A DNA stretch of 64,000 nucleotides from Diaphorobacter nitroreducens (GCA_003755025.1 RJVL01000004.1:186001-250000), one strand, 5' to 3'. Shown: positions 26,354-34,530, counted from the stretch's first letter. The notes: generated by a model not told the origin, from the letters alone. Numbers and translations: made by a program.

Positions 26354-27556
26354 ATGCCGCTTGCCTTTGCCGACCGCCTGAATAACGTTGAAACCTCCGC
26401 CATTCGCGAACTGTTCAAGCTGCTGGGCAAGCCCGGCATCATCAGTTTTGCGGGCGGCTTCCCGGACAGCGCCATGTTCGACGTGGCCGGCATCCGCGCC
26501 GCCAGCGAGCGCGTGCTGGCCGAGGAGCCCGGCGCCGCGCTGCAGTACGGCGCCACCGAGGGCTACCAGCCGCTGCGCGAGCAACTGGCCACCTTCATGC
26601 AAGGCAAGGGCGTGGCGGGGCTGGCGCCCGAGCAGCTCATCGTCACCACGGGCAGCCAGCAGGCGCTGGACCTGCTCGGCAAGACCATGATCGACCCCGG
26701 TGACAAGGTGATCGTCGAGGGCCCCACCTTTCTTGCGACCATCCAGTGCTTTCGCCTCTATGGCGCCGAGGTGATCAGCGCGCCCGTGGACGGCGAGGGC
26801 GTGCAGCCCGATGCGCTGGAGCGGCTGATCGTCGAGCACCGCCCCAAGCTCGTCTACCTGATTCCTACCTTTGGCAACCCCAGCGGCGCCACCTTGAGCC
26901 TGGAGCGCCGCAAGCGCGTGCTGGAGCTGGCCGCGCGGCACCAGGTGCTGGTGGTGGAGGACGACCCCTATGGCGACCTGTACTTCGGCGAGGCGCCGCC
27001 GGCCAGCCTGCTGGCGCTCTCGGCCCAGGTGCCGGGCAGTCGGGAGTGGCTGGCGCACTGCGGCAGCCTGAGCAAGGTGTTGTCCCCCGGCCTGCGCGTA
27101 GGCTGGCTGATCGCACCGCCCGAGCTGTTGGCGCGCGCCGTGATGTGCAAGCAGTTCAGCGATGCGCATACCAGCACCTTTGCCCAGGCCACGGCCGCGC
27201 AGTACCTCAAGAGCGGCGCCATGCCCGCGACGCTGGCCCATGTGCGCACCGTGTATGCCGAGCGCGCGCAGGCCATGGGCGATGCGCTGCGTGCGGAACT
27301 GGGCGACGCGGTGGAGTTCGTGCAGCCGCGCGGCGGCCTGTTCCTGTGGGTGCGCCTGACAGGGGCGCGCGGGCAGGAGCGTGATGCCGGCGCATTGGCC
27401 AAACGCGCGATCGACAAGGGCGTGGCCTTTGTGCCCGGCACGCCGTTCTTCAGCCAGAACCCCGATGCGGCCACGCTGCGCCTGTCGTTCGCCACGGCCG
27501 ATGTGGCCAAGATCCGCGAAGGCGTGGCGCGCCTCGGGCAGGCGCTCAAGGGTTGA
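26354..27556 (+). CDS. PLP-dependent aminotransferase (class I/II, 2-aminoadipate transaminase-like)
   Basis: A 400-residue fold-type I aminotransferase. It begins with FADRLNNVETSAIRELFKLL and has GGFPDSAMFD, LQYGATEGYQPLREQL, FGNPSGATLS, VEDDPYGDLYF, and the PLP lysine in GSLSKVLSPGLRVGW. This pattern fits the LysN/2-aminoadipate and aromatic/branched aminotransferase group that lacks a GntR DNA-binding domain. The substrate cannot be assigned. The start at 26354 matches the family N-terminus; a longer open frame runs back into nth on the opposite strand and is ignored. The downstream slyX gene follows after 5 bases. Confidence 0.88.
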   Translation: MPLAFADRLNNVETSAIRELFKLLGKPGIISFAGGFPDSAMFDVAGIRAASERVLAEEPGAALQYGATEGYQPLREQLATFMQGKGVAGLAPEQLIVTTGSQQALDLLGKTMIDPGDKVIVEGPTFLATIQCFRLYGAEVISAPVDGEGVQPDALERLIVEHRPKLVYLIPTFGNPSGATLSLERRKRVLELAARHQVLVVEDDPYGDLYFGEAPPASLLALSAQVPGSREWLAHCGSLSKVLSPGLRVGWLIAPPELLARAVMCKQFSDAHTSTFAQATAAQYLKSGAMPATLAHVRTVYAERAQAMGDALRAELGDAVEFVQPRGGLFLWVRLTGARGQERDAGALAKRAIDKGVAFVPGTPFFSQNPDAATLRLSFATADVAKIREGVARLGQALKG

Positions 27557-27561
27557 AGGCG

Positions 27562-27777
27562 ATGGTGGACGCACGCACGCAGGAGCGGGTGGAAGCTCTG
27601 GAGGTCAAGGCCGCCTTCACCGAAGACCTGCTGGAGCAGCTCAACCTGACCATCTACCGCCAGCAGCAACAGATCGACGAGCTGGCGCGCACCGTGGCGC
27701 AGTTGCGCCAGCAGGTGCCCGAGGGGGGCGGCGCCACCGTGCGCAGCCTGCGCGACGAACTGCCGCCGCATTACTGA
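27562..27777 (+). CDS. slyX: SlyX family protein
   Basis: A 71-residue protein, mostly one coiled coil (RVEALEVKAAFTEDLLEQLN, QQQQIDELARTVAQLRQQV) ending in the family-typical LPPHY. SlyX proteins are widespread in proteobacteria and their function is unknown. The ATG at 27562 has GAAGG close upstream; a TTG at 27553 would add three residues. It is probably co-transcribed with the aminotransferase gene. Confidence 0.85.
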   Translation: MVDARTQERVEALEVKAAFTEDLLEQLNLTIYRQQQQIDELARTVAQLRQQVPEGGGATVRSLRDELPPHY

Positions 27778-27790
27778 GGTTTACGTCAAA

Positions 27791-27841
27791 TTGGTCGCTA
27801 GCGCCCGTCCATCAAGCGCTAGCAGCTCTTATTTCAATAGC
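27791..27841. repeat. Dispersed palindromic repeat
   Basis: A good copy: CGCTAGCGCCC and AAGCGCTAGCAGCTCTTAT flank a short loop, ending in TTCAATAG, between slyX and the aldo/keto reductase gene. Confidence 0.7.
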
Positions 27842-27853
27842 GAAGGCTGCCCC

Positions 27854-28855
27854 ATGCAATACCGCTTTCTTGGCAAGAGCCAGCTCCAGGTGTCCACGCT
27901 GTGCCTGGGCACGATGATGTTCGGCGACCAGACGGATAAGGCCGAGGCCGCTTCCATCGTCGCCCACGCGCGTGCGCATGGCGTGAACTACATGGACACG
28001 GCCGACGTGTACACCAAGGGCGCGTCCGAGCGCATGCTGGGCACGCTGCTGCAGGGCCAGCGCCACGACTGGGTGCTGGCCACCAAGCTGGGCAACAAGA
28101 TGTCCGAGCGGCCCAACGAGGGCCGCTACTCGCGCGCCTGGATGCTGCGCGAGGTGGAAGCCAGCCTGACGCGGCTGCAGACGGACCATGTGGACATCCT
28201 CTACCTGCACCGCGACTACGAGGGCATGGACCTGGAGGAGCCGCTGTTCGCCATCGATGCGCTGCTGCGCGCGGGCAAGATCCGCTACTGGGGCGTGTCC
28301 AATTTCCGCGGCTGGCGCATTGCCGAGCTGGTGCACGGTGCGCGCCGCATCGGCATGCCCGGCCCCGTCGTGTGCCAGCCGTACTACAACCTGCTCAACC
28401 GCATGCCCGAGGTGGAGATCCTGCCGGCCTGCCAGCATTACGGGCTGGGCGTGACGCCCTACAGCCCTGTGGCGCGCGGTGTGTTGACCGGCAAGTACCT
28501 GCCAGGCCAGGCACCCCAGCAAGGCACACGTGCCGGGCGCGGCGACCGGCGCATGGGCGAGACCGAGTTCCGCGAGGAGTCGCTCCAGATCGCCCAGCAG
28601 CTCAAGCTGCATGCCGAGGCCCGGGGCATCACGCTTGCGCAGTTCGCCACGGCCTGGGTGCTGGCGCACCGCGGCGTCAGCTCCGTCATCGCCGGGCCGC
28701 GCACGCTGGCGCAGTGGCAGGACTACCTGCCGGCGCTCGACTATGGAGTCACGCCCGAGGACGAGGCGCTCATCGACAGCCTGGTGGCCCCCGGCCATCC
28801 GTCGACGCCGGGCTTCACCGACCCGGCCTATCCGCTGCAGGCGCGCCGCGCCTGA
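27854..28855 (+). CDS. Aldo/keto reductase
   Basis: A 333-residue NADPH-dependent oxidoreductase of the aldo/keto reductase superfamily. It opens with MQYRFLGKSQLQVSTLCLG and has the usual tetrad context: Asp and Tyr in YMDTADVYTKGASERMLG, Lys in LATKLGNK and His in ILYLHRDYEG. GVSNFRGWRIAEL and VTPYSPVARGVLTGKY are also typical. It resembles the YajO/IolS type. The substrate is unknown. The start at 27854 fits the family; upstream frame is repeat sequence. Confidence 0.92.
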   Translation: MQYRFLGKSQLQVSTLCLGTMMFGDQTDKAEAASIVAHARAHGVNYMDTADVYTKGASERMLGTLLQGQRHDWVLATKLGNKMSERPNEGRYSRAWMLREVEASLTRLQTDHVDILYLHRDYEGMDLEEPLFAIDALLRAGKIRYWGVSNFRGWRIAELVHGARRIGMPGPVVCQPYYNLLNRMPEVEILPACQHYGLGVTPYSPVARGVLTGKYLPGQAPQQGTRAGRGDRRMGETEFREESLQIAQQLKLHAEARGITLAQFATAWVLAHRGVSSVIAGPRTLAQWQDYLPALDYGVTPEDEALIDSLVAPGHPSTPGFTDPAYPLQARRA

Positions 28856-28873
28856 CGCCCGAGGACCGGCGCC

Positions 28874-29320
28874 ATGTATCCCTACGTCTTTGCATTGCAC
28901 CTGCTGGCCGCCACCGTCTGGACCGGCGGCCATCTGGTGCTGGCATTCACCGTGTTGCCGCGCGCGCTGCGCCAGCGGTCGCCCCAGGTGCTGCTGGACT
29001 TCGAGCAGGGCTACGAACACGTGGGCATGCCCGCGCTGCTCATCCAGGTCGCCACCGGGCTGTGGATGGCCTTGCAACTCGTGCCCGACTGGGGGCAGTG
29101 GTTCAGCCCTGATGCGCCGCTGGAACGCGCCGTGTCGCTCAAGCTCGCGCTGCTGGCCGCCACGCTGTTGGTGGCCGCCCATGCGCGGTTGCGCGTCATT
29201 CCCACGCTGAGCGCACGCACGCTGCCGCTGATGGCGTGGCACGTGGCGGCCGTCACGCTGCTGTCGGTGGGCTTCGTGCTCACGGGCATCGCGTTCCGCT
29301 ACGGCGGACTGGGAATGTGA
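28874..29320 (+). CDS. CopD-like four-helix membrane protein
   Basis: A 148-residue integral membrane protein with about four transmembrane helices. The motif YVFALHLLAATVWTGGHLVL, with a His in the first helix and another near its end, resembles the CopD/copper-resistance family and related haem-like membrane proteins. Further histidines are in EHVGMPALL, AAHARLRV and MAWHVAAVTLL. GAGGA lies upstream of the start. The next gene begins on the last base of its stop codon, indicating coupling. A role in copper handling is only suggested by family resemblance. Confidence 0.7.
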   Translation: MYPYVFALHLLAATVWTGGHLVLAFTVLPRALRQRSPQVLLDFEQGYEHVGMPALLIQVATGLWMALQLVPDWGQWFSPDAPLERAVSLKLALLAATLLVAAHARLRVIPTLSARTLPLMAWHVAAVTLLSVGFVLTGIAFRYGGLGM

Positions 29321-29571
29321 TGGAAGGGGCGGGCCCTGCGGTGCCGGGCTGCGATGCGCGGCGCCTGCAGTTGCTGCTGACGCGCGAGATGCCGTTTGGC
29401 AAACACCGTGGCACGGTGATTGCCGATCTGCCCGCCAACTACCTGCATTGGTTCGCCCGCGAGGGGTTTCCGCGCGGCGAGATCGGCCAGCTTCTCGCTC
29501 TGATGTACGAGCTGGACCATAACGGCTTGCGCGATCTGCTGGCCCCGCTGCGCGCTGCGCCAGGGCGGTGA
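29320..29571 (+). CDS. DUF3820 family protein
   Basis: An 83-residue protein with the core TREMPFGKHRGTVIADLPAN, YLHWFAREGFPRGEIGQLL and ALMYELDHNGLRDLLAPL, diagnostic of DUF3820 (putative quorum-sensing-regulated factor family; function unknown). Its ATG overlaps the stop of the CopD-like gene by one base (TGATG), so it is probably translated by reinitiation. A longer upstream frame exists but lies inside the previous gene. Confidence 0.85.
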   Translation: MEGAGPAVPGCDARRLQLLLTREMPFGKHRGTVIADLPANYLHWFAREGFPRGEIGQLLALMYELDHNGLRDLLAPLRAAPGR

Positions 29572-29684
29572 GCGGCGGTCGCGGGCCGCTTTCACGCTGT
29601 TCACGCGAGGGCGCGGAGCGCCGCCATGCGGGCCCCGTCCGCGCCTAGCGGCTCACGCCCGTTGGCGCGCGCCGCTGAAGGGCA

Positions 29685-30407
29685 TCAGCCGCCGCTGCAC
29701 GAACATGCCGAGCCGCTGCCGCAGCCTTGCGAGGCGCCGGCCTCGAACTGCGGGAACAGCACGTTGTTCTCCAGGTGGATGTGGTTCACCAGGTCGTCGC
29801 TGAGCTGCGCGAGGCCCGCATACAGCGCGCGCCAGGTGTTGCAGGCGCCCATGGGCGGGGTGATGTCGTTGGTCAGGCGCGCGATCTGCTCCAGTGCCTC
29901 GCCGTGGTCCACGTGCTCGCTGCGCATCATGCCAATGGGTTGGGTCACGAAGGCGTTGCCGCCGCTGCGCAGCATGGGGAACAGGATGGCTTCCTCCTTG
30001 TGCATGTGGGTCAGCAGCTCCTGCTGCATCTCTTCCAGCGCGTCGGCCAGGCCGTGCGGCGTGTTGGGGTTGTCGCGGTGCACGGCTTCCACGCGGCGCG
30101 CCATGCGCACCAGCTCGGGCAACTGGGCGCGGTGCACCTCGTGGTAGCGCGCGACGATGTGGTCGATCAGTTCCGTGGGTGTGCCCGCGTCGGGCAGCTC
30201 GTTGGGGCGTTGCAGGGCGGAAAGCTCATCCACCACGGCCTGCAGGTCCAGGCCCTTGTCCGCGGCCGCCTGCTCCAGCGGCACTTGGCCGCCGCAGCAG
30301 AAGTCCAGCTTCAGGCGGCGGAACACGGCGGTCGCGCCAGGCAGTTCAACGGCAATCTGGCCGATGGCCTGACGGGGGTCGAGGGAGGGAGTGGTGGCGG
30401 TATTCAT
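29685..30407 (-). CDS. ytfE: Iron-sulfur cluster repair di-iron protein (RIC family)
   Basis: A 240-residue hemerythrin-like di-iron protein (YtfE/ScdA/NorA) that helps repair iron-sulfur clusters damaged by nitric oxide or oxidants. The N-terminal ScdA domain has the LKLDFCCGGQVPLE motif. Metal-ligand His/Glu residues are in IVARYHEVHRAQL, LLTHMHKEEAILFPML, EHVDHGEAL and NHIHLENNVLFPQFE. It has an unusual Gly/Ser/Cys tail (GCGSGSACSCSGG) with three closely spaced cysteines. It is transcribed divergently from nsrR, across a palindromic operator-like region, so control by NO through NsrR is likely. Confidence 0.92.
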   Translation of the reverse strand: MNTATTPSLDPRQAIGQIAVELPGATAVFRRLKLDFCCGGQVPLEQAAADKGLDLQAVVDELSALQRPNELPDAGTPTELIDHIVARYHEVHRAQLPELVRMARRVEAVHRDNPNTPHGLADALEEMQQELLTHMHKEEAILFPMLRSGGNAFVTQPIGMMRSEHVDHGEALEQIARLTNDITPPMGACNTWRALYAGLAQLSDDLVNHIHLENNVLFPQFEAGASQGCGSGSACSCSGG

Positions 30408-30423
30408 GGGGCTTCCTTAAAGG

Positions 30424-30470
30424 TTCACTTGTGATGAATATTTTATTCATTAAAATCCACATAAAGTGAA
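30424..30470. promoter_or_regulatory. Nested inverted repeats, putative NsrR operator
   Basis: The ytfE-nsrR gap contains ATGAATA (30434-30440) and TATTCAT (30444-30450), a perfect inverted repeat with a 3-base spacer. It is nested in a second perfect pair, TTCACTT (30424-30430) and AAGTGAA (30464-30470). The inner site resembles the A/T-rich NsrR consensus built on ATGCAT-like half-sites. It overlaps the likely promoters of both genes. Confidence 0.65.
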
Positions 30471-30496
30471 TCTTTGTGTGAACCCTTGGTGCAACC

Positions 30497-30997
30497 ATGC
30501 GACTGACCCAGTGGACCGACTACACGCTGCGCGTGCTCATGTACTGCGCCGCCTGCCAGGAGCGCGAGCAGCCCGTGACCATCAGCGAGGTGGCCGAGGC
30601 ACACGGCATCTCGCGCAGCCATCTCACGAAGATCGTGCAGCAACTCGCGGCCCAGGGGCTGCTGGACACCACGCGCGGGCGTGGCGGCGGCATGCGCTTG
30701 ATGAAGCCGGCCAGCGAGATCAACCTGGGCCAGATCGTGCGCATGACGGAGACCGACTTCGATATGGTCGAGTGCTTCAATGCCGAGTTGAACCAGTGCC
30801 GCATGAGCAGCCACTGCCGCCTGCAAGCCGTGCTGTCCGACGCCACGCGGGCCTATCTTGCGGTGCTGGACAGCCTCACCGTGGCCGATCTGGTCACCCC
30901 GTCCATCGCTGCGCAGCGGCAGGGCGGGGCGGCGCTGGTGCAGTCCATGCGCTGGGTGCCAGGGTTGCCCATCACCCGCCCCGAGACATTGGCGTAA
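30497..30997 (+). CDS. nsrR: Rrf2-family nitric oxide-sensing repressor
   Basis: A 166-residue winged-helix regulator of the Rrf2 family. The DNA-binding region is MRLTQWTDYTLRVLMYCA, ISEVAEAHGISRSHLTKIVQ and GLLDTTRGRGGGMRL. Three cluster-binding cysteines lie at residues 93, 101 and 107 (ECFNAELNQCRMSSHC), the NsrR pattern. NsrR loses its iron-sulfur cluster on NO binding and releases target promoters. Divergence from ytfE, with palindromes between, supports the assignment over other Rrf2 members such as IscR. Confidence 0.9.
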   Translation: MRLTQWTDYTLRVLMYCAACQEREQPVTISEVAEAHGISRSHLTKIVQQLAAQGLLDTTRGRGGGMRLMKPASEINLGQIVRMTETDFDMVECFNAELNQCRMSSHCRLQAVLSDATRAYLAVLDSLTVADLVTPSIAAQRQGGAALVQSMRWVPGLPITRPETLA

Positions 30998-31050
30998 AAA
31001 TGGGCTCCAGCGCTTTACCTGCAAGCGCGAAGCGCTCTACTTTTTGATGA
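30996..31050. repeat. Dispersed palindromic repeat
   Basis: A degenerate copy with CCAGCGCTTTACC, AAGCGCGAAGCGCT and CTACTTTTTGATGA, between the convergent nsrR and argP ends. Confidence 0.45.
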
Positions 31051-31051
31051 T

Positions 31052-31963
31052 TCAGGCCGCCAGCGGCGGCTCCAGCCACTGGCGCGCCGCCGCCATCACG
31101 CACTGGGTGAGGCGCTCCAGCGCCACCTGCGCCGTGCGCGGGTGGGCCCAGTACAGCGGCACGTCCATGGCGGTGTTCGGCAGCAACTGCACCAGACGGC
31201 CCTCGGTCAGTTGCTGGCCGATCAGCGTCAGCGGGTGCATGCCCCACCCCATGCCCACCTCGCAGGCGCGCACGTAGCCAAAGTTGGACGGCAGGAAGTG
31301 CCTGGGCGCATGCGTGCGCGACGTGAGGCCGTGCGCCTGCATCCATTGGTCTTGCAGACGGTCCTTGCGGTCGAAGGTCATGATCGGCGCGCGCGCCAGC
31401 GTGGCGGCCGTCACACCGTCAGCAAAGTGCCGCGCAATGAACCCGGGGCTGGCGGCAGCCACATAGCGCATGGTGCCCAGCGGCCAGGTGTTGCAGCCGG
31501 CGATGGCCGTGCCCGTGGCGGTGACGGCGGCAATCACCTCGCCCTGGCGCAGCCGCTCGCCCGTGTGCTCCTGGTCGTCGATGCGCAGGTCCAGCAGTTC
31601 GTTGCCGCCCGCGGTGAAGGCGGCCATGGCGTCCATGAACCAGGTGGACAGCGAATCCGCGTTGACGGCCAGCTTGAGCGTTGGTGCCGGCGCGGGCATG
31701 TCGGGCAGCAGGTCGGGGTTGGTACGGCGCAACTGGTTTTCCAGCAGCGCCACCTGTTCCAGGTGCAGGCACAGCCGGCGTCCGGCGTCGGTGCCGGTGC
31801 AGGGGCTGCCGCGCTGCACCAGCACCTGTCCCACGCGCTCCTCCAACTGCTTGATGCGCTGCGACACGGCCGATGGCGTTACGTGCAGGCGGCGCGCCGC
31901 CCGCTCAAAGCTGCCTTCGCGCACCACGGCGGCCAAGGCTTCCAGTCCAGCGTAGTCCAGCAT
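31052..31963 (-). CDS. argP: LysR-type regulator ArgP/LysG
   Basis: A 303-residue LysR regulator whose N-terminus MLDYAGLEALAAVVREGSFE and helix-turn-helix AARRLHVTPSAVSQRIKQLE closely match ArgP (IciA), the lysine/arginine-responsive activator of the amino acid exporter ArgO/LysE. It diverges from an argO-like gene across about 70 bases, which is the standard regulator-target arrangement. The shared gap contains A/T-rich sequence (TTTTACTTAATATCGG) where an ArgP site would be expected. Confidence 0.9.
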   Translation of the reverse strand: MLDYAGLEALAAVVREGSFERAARRLHVTPSAVSQRIKQLEERVGQVLVQRGSPCTGTDAGRRLCLHLEQVALLENQLRRTNPDLLPDMPAPAPTLKLAVNADSLSTWFMDAMAAFTAGGNELLDLRIDDQEHTGERLRQGEVIAAVTATGTAIAGCNTWPLGTMRYVAAASPGFIARHFADGVTAATLARAPIMTFDRKDRLQDQWMQAHGLTSRTHAPRHFLPSNFGYVRACEVGMGWGMHPLTLIGQQLTEGRLVQLLPNTAMDVPLYWAHPRTAQVALERLTQCVMAAARQWLEPPLAA

Positions 31964-32033
31964 TCAGTTTTACTTAATATCGGTTAGAAGTTTGAAGTGT
32001 ACTTAAATGAATGCGCGGCCTACCATCGGGCGC

Positions 32034-32669
32034 ATGTTCACTCAACACGCCGCCGCTTCCTCCTGGCTCACGGGCTTCACCGTGTGCCTGTCGCTCATCG
32101 TCTCCATCGGAGCGCAGAACCTGTACGTGCTGCGCCAGGCCGTGCAGGGTCAACACGTGCGCGCCTGCGTGGCGTGGTGCGTGGCGAGCGACGCGCTGCT
32201 GGTGGCGCTGGGCGTGGCCGGCATGGCGCAGGTGCTGGGCCGTTCGCCCACGCTGGCGCATGCGCTGCAACTGGGCGGTGCGCTGTTCCTGCTGGCCTAC
32301 GGCTTGTTTGCCTGGCATCGCGCTTTCTTTGCACCGGATGCGGGGCTGAACGCCTCGGGTGGCGAACGCGTGGCGCGCGGGGTGCTGGGTGTGCTCAGCG
32401 GCCTGGCCGTCATCACGCTGCTCAACCCGCATGTGTACCTGGACACGGTGGTGCTGATCGGCTCCATCGGTGCGCGTCAGGATGGTTGGCTCAAGTGGGT
32501 GTTCGTGCTGGGGGCGGCGTCGGCCAGCCTGACCTGGTTCGTGGTGCTGGCTTTCGCCGGGCGGCGCCTGCAGGGCGTGTTTGCCAACCCTCGCGCCTGG
32601 CGCGTGCTGGACACGCTGACGGGCGCGATGATGTTCGTGTTGGCCTGGTGGGTGTGGCAGGGTGCCTGA
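32034..32669 (+). CDS. argO: LysE/ArgO-type basic amino acid exporter
   Basis: A 211-residue LysE superfamily inner-membrane exporter with about six transmembrane segments. Typical family features are SLIVSIGAQNLYVLRQAV (first loop), VASDALLVALGVAG, and ITLLNPHVYLDTVVLIGS (conserved NPxxxLD). The start at 32034 gives exactly the length of E. coli ArgO and leaves room for a promoter; an ATG at 32007 is an alternative. Divergent argP is the probable activator. Substrates are likely arginine and/or lysine; the sequence cannot tell which. Confidence 0.9.
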   Translation: MFTQHAAASSWLTGFTVCLSLIVSIGAQNLYVLRQAVQGQHVRACVAWCVASDALLVALGVAGMAQVLGRSPTLAHALQLGGALFLLAYGLFAWHRAFFAPDAGLNASGGERVARGVLGVLSGLAVITLLNPHVYLDTVVLIGSIGARQDGWLKWVFVLGAASASLTWFVVLAFAGRRLQGVFANPRAWRVLDTLTGAMMFVLAWWVWQGA

Positions 32670-32690
32670 CGTCGTGCCCTCACCCATAAA

Positions 32691-32716
32691 AAAAGCGCTG
32701 CCGCGGCAGCGCTTTT
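32691..32716. terminator. Bidirectional terminator between argO and metQ
   Basis: A perfect 26-base palindrome: AAAAGCGCTGCCG followed by its reverse complement, with A-run on one side and T-run on the other. It can end both convergent transcripts. Confidence 0.9.
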
Positions 32717-32749
32717 CTTCGTACAGCGTTGCCGCTGCGCGGTGCGCGG

Positions 32750-33535
32750 TCAGAACGCGGGGACCACGGCGCCCTTGTACTTGTCCTGGATGAACTTCTT
32801 CACCTCGGGCGTGTGCAGCGCCTTGATCAGCTTGGCGATGTTGGGGTCGTTGGCGCGGTCGGCACGGGCCGCCACGATGTTGGTGTAGGGCGAGTCGGCG
32901 CCTTCGATGAACAGCGCATCCTTGGTGGGGTTGAGCTTGGCTTCGATCGCGTAGTTGGTGTTGATCAGGGCCAGGTCCACATCGGCCAGCGCGCGCGGCA
33001 GCAGCGGGGCTTCGAGCTCCTTGAACTTGAGCTTCTTGGGGTTCTTCACCACGTCCAGCGGCGTGGGCGTGAGGCTCTTGGGGTCCTTCAGCTCGATCAG
33101 GCCCTGCTTGGCCAGCAGGATCAGGGCGCGGCCGCCGTTGGAGGGATCGTTGGGGATGGCCACGGTGGCGCCATCCTTCAAGTCCTTCACGTTCTTGATC
33201 TTGTTGGAGTAGGCACCAAAAGGCTCCACGTGGATCTTGCCGTTGGGCACGGCCACCAGGCTGCTCTTGCGGTCCTTGTTGTAGCTGTCCAGGTAGGGCT
33301 GGTGCTGGAAGAAGTTGGCGTCCAGCTGCTTGTCTTCGACGGCGGCGTTGGGCTGCACGTAATCGCTGAATTCCTTGACCTGCAGGTCCAGGCCCTGGGC
33401 CTTGAGCTGGGGCTTCACGAAGTTCAGGATCTCCGCGTGCGGCACGGCCGTGGCGGCTACCTTGAGCACGTCGGCGGCTTGCGCGCCCAGCGCGGCAGCG
33501 GCCAGGGCAATGGCAGACAGGGTTTTCTTCAGCAT
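32750..33535 (-). CDS. metQ: MetQ/NlpA-family D-methionine-type solute-binding protein
   Basis: A 261-residue periplasmic binding protein of the NlpA family, which usually delivers methionine to MetNI. Family motifs are LKVAATAVPHAEILNFVKP, VKEFSDYVQPNAAV, DANFFQHQPYLD and ALINTNYAIEAKL. The signal peptide ends GAQA-AD with no lipobox cysteine, so it appears soluble instead of a lipoprotein. No metN or metI gene is near, so the ABC partners must be elsewhere. AAGGAAA precedes the start. The ligand is inferred from family. Confidence 0.88.
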   Translation of the reverse strand: MLKKTLSAIALAAAALGAQAADVLKVAATAVPHAEILNFVKPQLKAQGLDLQVKEFSDYVQPNAAVEDKQLDANFFQHQPYLDSYNKDRKSSLVAVPNGKIHVEPFGAYSNKIKNVKDLKDGATVAIPNDPSNGGRALILLAKQGLIELKDPKSLTPTPLDVVKNPKKLKFKELEAPLLPRALADVDLALINTNYAIEAKLNPTKDALFIEGADSPYTNIVAARADRANDPNIAKLIKALHTPEVKKFIQDKYKGAVVPAF

Positions 33536-33772
33536 GGAGAACGGTTTCCTTATAGCGGTGACTTGAGAGCACCGCCCTGTGCAAGAGGGCGATGACCAGG
33601 GTGTGAAGTGTAAGCGGGACGACTCAGCCGCAAGTCGTTTTTATTTTCATATTCATATATGAAGTAGGTTCTTTATCTTTTGTTATTTTGATAAAAAACC
33701 GCACTAGCGCCCATTTGACAAGCGCTAGAAGCTATGAATATGGGAGCGCGAATGGGGCTGCGGTATGGGTGC
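33536..33772. other. A/T-rich gap between metQ and serB
   Basis: 237 bases without a gene. It contains the metQ leader, an A/T-rich tract with the palindrome TTCATATATGAA (33652-33663) that may be a promoter or operator for metQ, and one dispersed repeat. I see no SAM riboswitch. Confidence 0.5.
33686..33740. repeat. Dispersed palindromic repeat
   Basis: A good copy: TTTTGATAAAAAACCG, CACTAGCGCCC and CAAGCGCTAGAAGCTATG, upstream of metQ and at the 3' end of serB. Confidence 0.65.
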
Positions 33773-34489
33773 TCAGCGCAGCACTTCCAGCAGCCGGTCC
33801 AGTCCACCCTGGTTGATGGCCACGCGGGCCTGTGCGCGCACGGCGGGCTTGGCGTGGTAGGCCACGGACAGCCCGGCCGCGCCCATCATGGGCAGGTCGT
33901 TGGCCCCGTCGCCCACGGCGATGGTCTGGCGCGCGTCGATGCCCATCAGCGAGGCGACCTCCAGCAGGGTGCGGCGTTTTTCCGCGCCGTCGCAGATGTC
34001 GCCCCAGGCCTGGTCCACCATGCGGCCGGTGAGCAGGCCGTTCTCGATCTCCAGCACGTTGGAGCGTGCGAAGTCGATCCCCAAGTGCGCCTTCACGCGG
34101 TCGGAGAAGAAAGTGAACCCACCCGAAACGAGCAGCGTGGCCAGCCCCGCGGCCTTGGCGGCGGCGATGAGTTCGGCCGCGCCGGGATTGAAGCGCAGGC
34201 GCTCGGTGAACACGCGCTCCAGGTGGTCCGTGCCCACGCCCTTGAGCAGCGCCACGCGCTGGCGCAGGCTTTCCTTGTAGTCGGCGATCAGGCCCTGCAT
34301 GGCGGCCTCGGTGATGGCGGCCACCTCGGCCTTGCGGCCGGCGGCGTCGGCGATCTCGTCCACGCATTCGATGCTGATGAGCGTGGAGTCCATGTCGAAG
34401 GCGATGAGCTTGTAGTCGGCCAGCCGCAGCGGCGGCGTGATGCCCTGCACGACGAGACCGGGGGCAAATTCAAAAGGAGTCTGGGACAT
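33773..34489 (-). CDS. serB: Phosphoserine phosphatase
   Basis: SerB performs the last step of serine synthesis, removing phosphate from L-phosphoserine. The 238-residue HAD-family protein has the nucleophile motif IAFDMDSTLIS (Asp32, Asp34), then LLVSGGFTFFSDRV and VGDGANDLPMMGAAGLSVAY, all characteristic of SerB. It lacks a long N-terminal ACT domain. The start at 34489 follows AAGGAG. Neighbours are unrelated, so it is probably a single-gene unit. Confidence 0.95.
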   Translation of the reverse strand: MSQTPFEFAPGLVVQGITPPLRLADYKLIAFDMDSTLISIECVDEIADAAGRKAEVAAITEAAMQGLIADYKESLRQRVALLKGVGTDHLERVFTERLRFNPGAAELIAAAKAAGLATLLVSGGFTFFSDRVKAHLGIDFARSNVLEIENGLLTGRMVDQAWGDICDGAEKRRTLLEVASLMGIDARQTIAVGDGANDLPMMGAAGLSVAYHAKPAVRAQARVAINQGGLDRLLEVLR

Positions 34490-34530
34490 GGAAGCGGAGT
34501 AGAGCGGATGCGAAAAAGAGGGATTGTCGT

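Noticed and set aside
29236-29319. Extended upstream start for the DUF3820 gene
   Set aside because: The extra residues are read from inside the CopD-like gene in another frame; the ATG at 29320 fits the family and the overlap.
33536-33772. SAM riboswitch in front of metQ
   Set aside because: No conserved SAM-riboswitch core could be recognised; the gap is A/T-rich with a simple palindrome and a dispersed repeat.
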